Shown: positions 21,992-22,498 of the stretch, one piece after another
Layout of the letters: every line of letters begins with the position of its first letter
How positions within the stretch are numbered: position 1 is the first letter of the stretch
Source of the DNA: JBAZDC01 sp041654595
GTDB lineage: Bacteria > Pseudomonadota > Gammaproteobacteria > Burkholderiales > Burkholderiaceae_B
NCBI GenBank assembly: GCA_964551305.1
Contig: CAZKBT010000048.1
Location: 1-22,498 of the forward strand
Direction of reading: 5' to 3'
DNA: 22,498 nucleotides
The notes under the pieces: generated by a model
Seen by the model: only the letters and a program-made list of their open reading frames with translations
Databases searched by the model: none
Told to the model about the DNA's origin: nothing
Position numbers and translations under genes: made by a program

Positions 21992-22034
21992 TTGACATAT
22001 CAAACATTGTAGTATCAAGGATTGGGGAAAACAA
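21992..22034 (-). promoter_or_regulatory. Promoter and probable MarR operator of the exporter operon
   Basis: On the minus strand TTGTTT (22029-22034), 17 nt, then TACAAT (22006-22011) form a promoter. Just downstream is TTGATATGTCAA (21992-22003), TTGA-N4-TCAA dyad symmetry, and a TTGATA half-site recurs 15 bp upstream (22013-22018) inside the spacer. The dyad would overlap the transcription start, a typical MarR repressor position. Confidence 0.6.
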
Positions 22035-22043
22035 GGGGCGCGG

Positions 22044-22085
22044 AAAAAAGCCATCGACGGGAAGCAGGCCCGTCGATGGCTTTTT
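22044..22085 (-). terminator. Strong, bidirectional-type terminator after kdsA
   Basis: A 12-bp perfect stem, GCCATCGACGGG/CCCGTCGATGGC, with a 7-nt loop is flanked by A5-6 and T5, so the minus-strand transcript ends in a U-run. It lies 25 bp after the kdsA stop and isolates kdsA from the exporter operon. Confidence 0.9.
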
Positions 22086-22109
22086 CCGGTACGCGTCGCC
22101 GCGATGAAA

Positions 22110-22498
22110 TCAGAGACGGCCGCCAGCCTTCACGCAGCGGTCGATGGCTTGCAGCGATTCCAGCAGGCCGGGCATATGGTCCAGCCGGACGGCATTGGGT
22201 CCATCCGACAAGGCCTTGGCCGGGTCCGGATGCGTTTCCATGAACAAGCCGGATATGCCGACCGCCACGGCCGCGCGCGCCAGAACCGGCACGAATTCGC
22301 TTTGCCCGCCCGAGTGCGTGCCCTGCCCTCCCGGCAATTGAACCGAGTGCGTGGCGTCGAAGACGACGGGACACTGCGTTTCGCGCATGATCGCCAGCGA
22401 ACGCATGTCGGAAACCAGGTTGTTGTAGCCGAAGGAGGCGCCGCGTTCGCACACCATGATGTTGTGGCCGTCGCCCCCGGCATCCAGCGCGGCCCGCC
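22110..22498 (-). CDS. kdsA: 3-deoxy-8-phosphooctulonate synthase (KDO-8-P synthase), C-terminal part
   Basis: The last 128 codons are visible; the start lies beyond the window edge. KdsA condenses arabinose-5-phosphate with phosphoenolpyruvate to give KDO-8-phosphate for the LPS inner core. The TIM-barrel C-terminal half shows MVCERGASFGYNNLVSDMRS, VVFDATHSVQLPGGQG, GLFMETHPDP and LSDGPNAVRLDHMP, which include the conserved His, Glu and Asp of the active site. It ends in IDRCVKAGGRL and is followed by a strong terminator. In related genomes kdsA usually sits close to eno; here the exporter-MarR pair lies between them. Confidence 0.95.
   Translation of the reverse strand, partial: RAALDAGGDGHNIMVCERGASFGYNNLVSDMRSLAIMRETQCPVVFDATHSVQLPGGQGTHSGGQSEFVPVLARAAVAVGISGLFMETHPDPAKALSDGPNAVRLDHMPGLLESLQAIDRCVKAGGRL

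Overview
The window looks like chromosomal core DNA of a high-GC betaproteobacterium of the Alcaligenaceae (Bordetella/Achromobacter group). This rests on the GC-rich third codon positions, the block leuS-lptE-holA-proA, the kdsA/eno/ftsB neighbourhood, and protein sequences that read like Bordetella orthologues from memory; no search was run. No tRNA, rRNA, CRISPR array, insertion sequence or phage gene was found.

Layout. Positions 1-1771 (minus strand) hold the glycine-betaine ABC genes proX and the start of proW. The proW frame changes identity near position 204 into a piece of an unrelated MFS transporter, so the left edge is chimeric or misjoined. A 338-bp gap with a long imperfect hairpin follows, then cyclopropane fatty acid synthase (minus strand), divergent from a Bcr/CflA drug exporter. 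Next comes rpmB-rpmG with a strong terminator. A long plus-strand run follows: leuS, lptE, holA, proA, a HemJ/CopD-type membrane protein and a THUMP RNA methyltransferase. It covers translation, LPS export, replication, proline synthesis and probably haem synthesis.

Positions 13407-17979 are more accessory in character. They hold a 61-aa protein of unknown function behind a promoter embedded in a perfect 17-bp inverted repeat, an RDD membrane protein, an acyl-CoA-synthetase homologue that has lost its catalytic motifs and C-terminal domain, hslO (Hsp33), and an orphan TadE-like pseudopilin with a cysteine-rich tail. On the minus strand, 18034-22498 holds kdsA (partial), a DHA2 multidrug exporter translationally coupled to a MarR regulator, eno and ftsB. 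The exporter-regulator pair sits between kdsA and eno as a self-contained unit with its own promoter, behind the kdsA terminator.

Most of the window is ordinary housekeeping. The observations most worth following are the twin-palindrome promoter with its small, possibly ribbon-helix-helix protein, the pseudo-ligase, and the ProW/MFS junction. I did not find convincing evidence for a complete undescribed multi-gene system.
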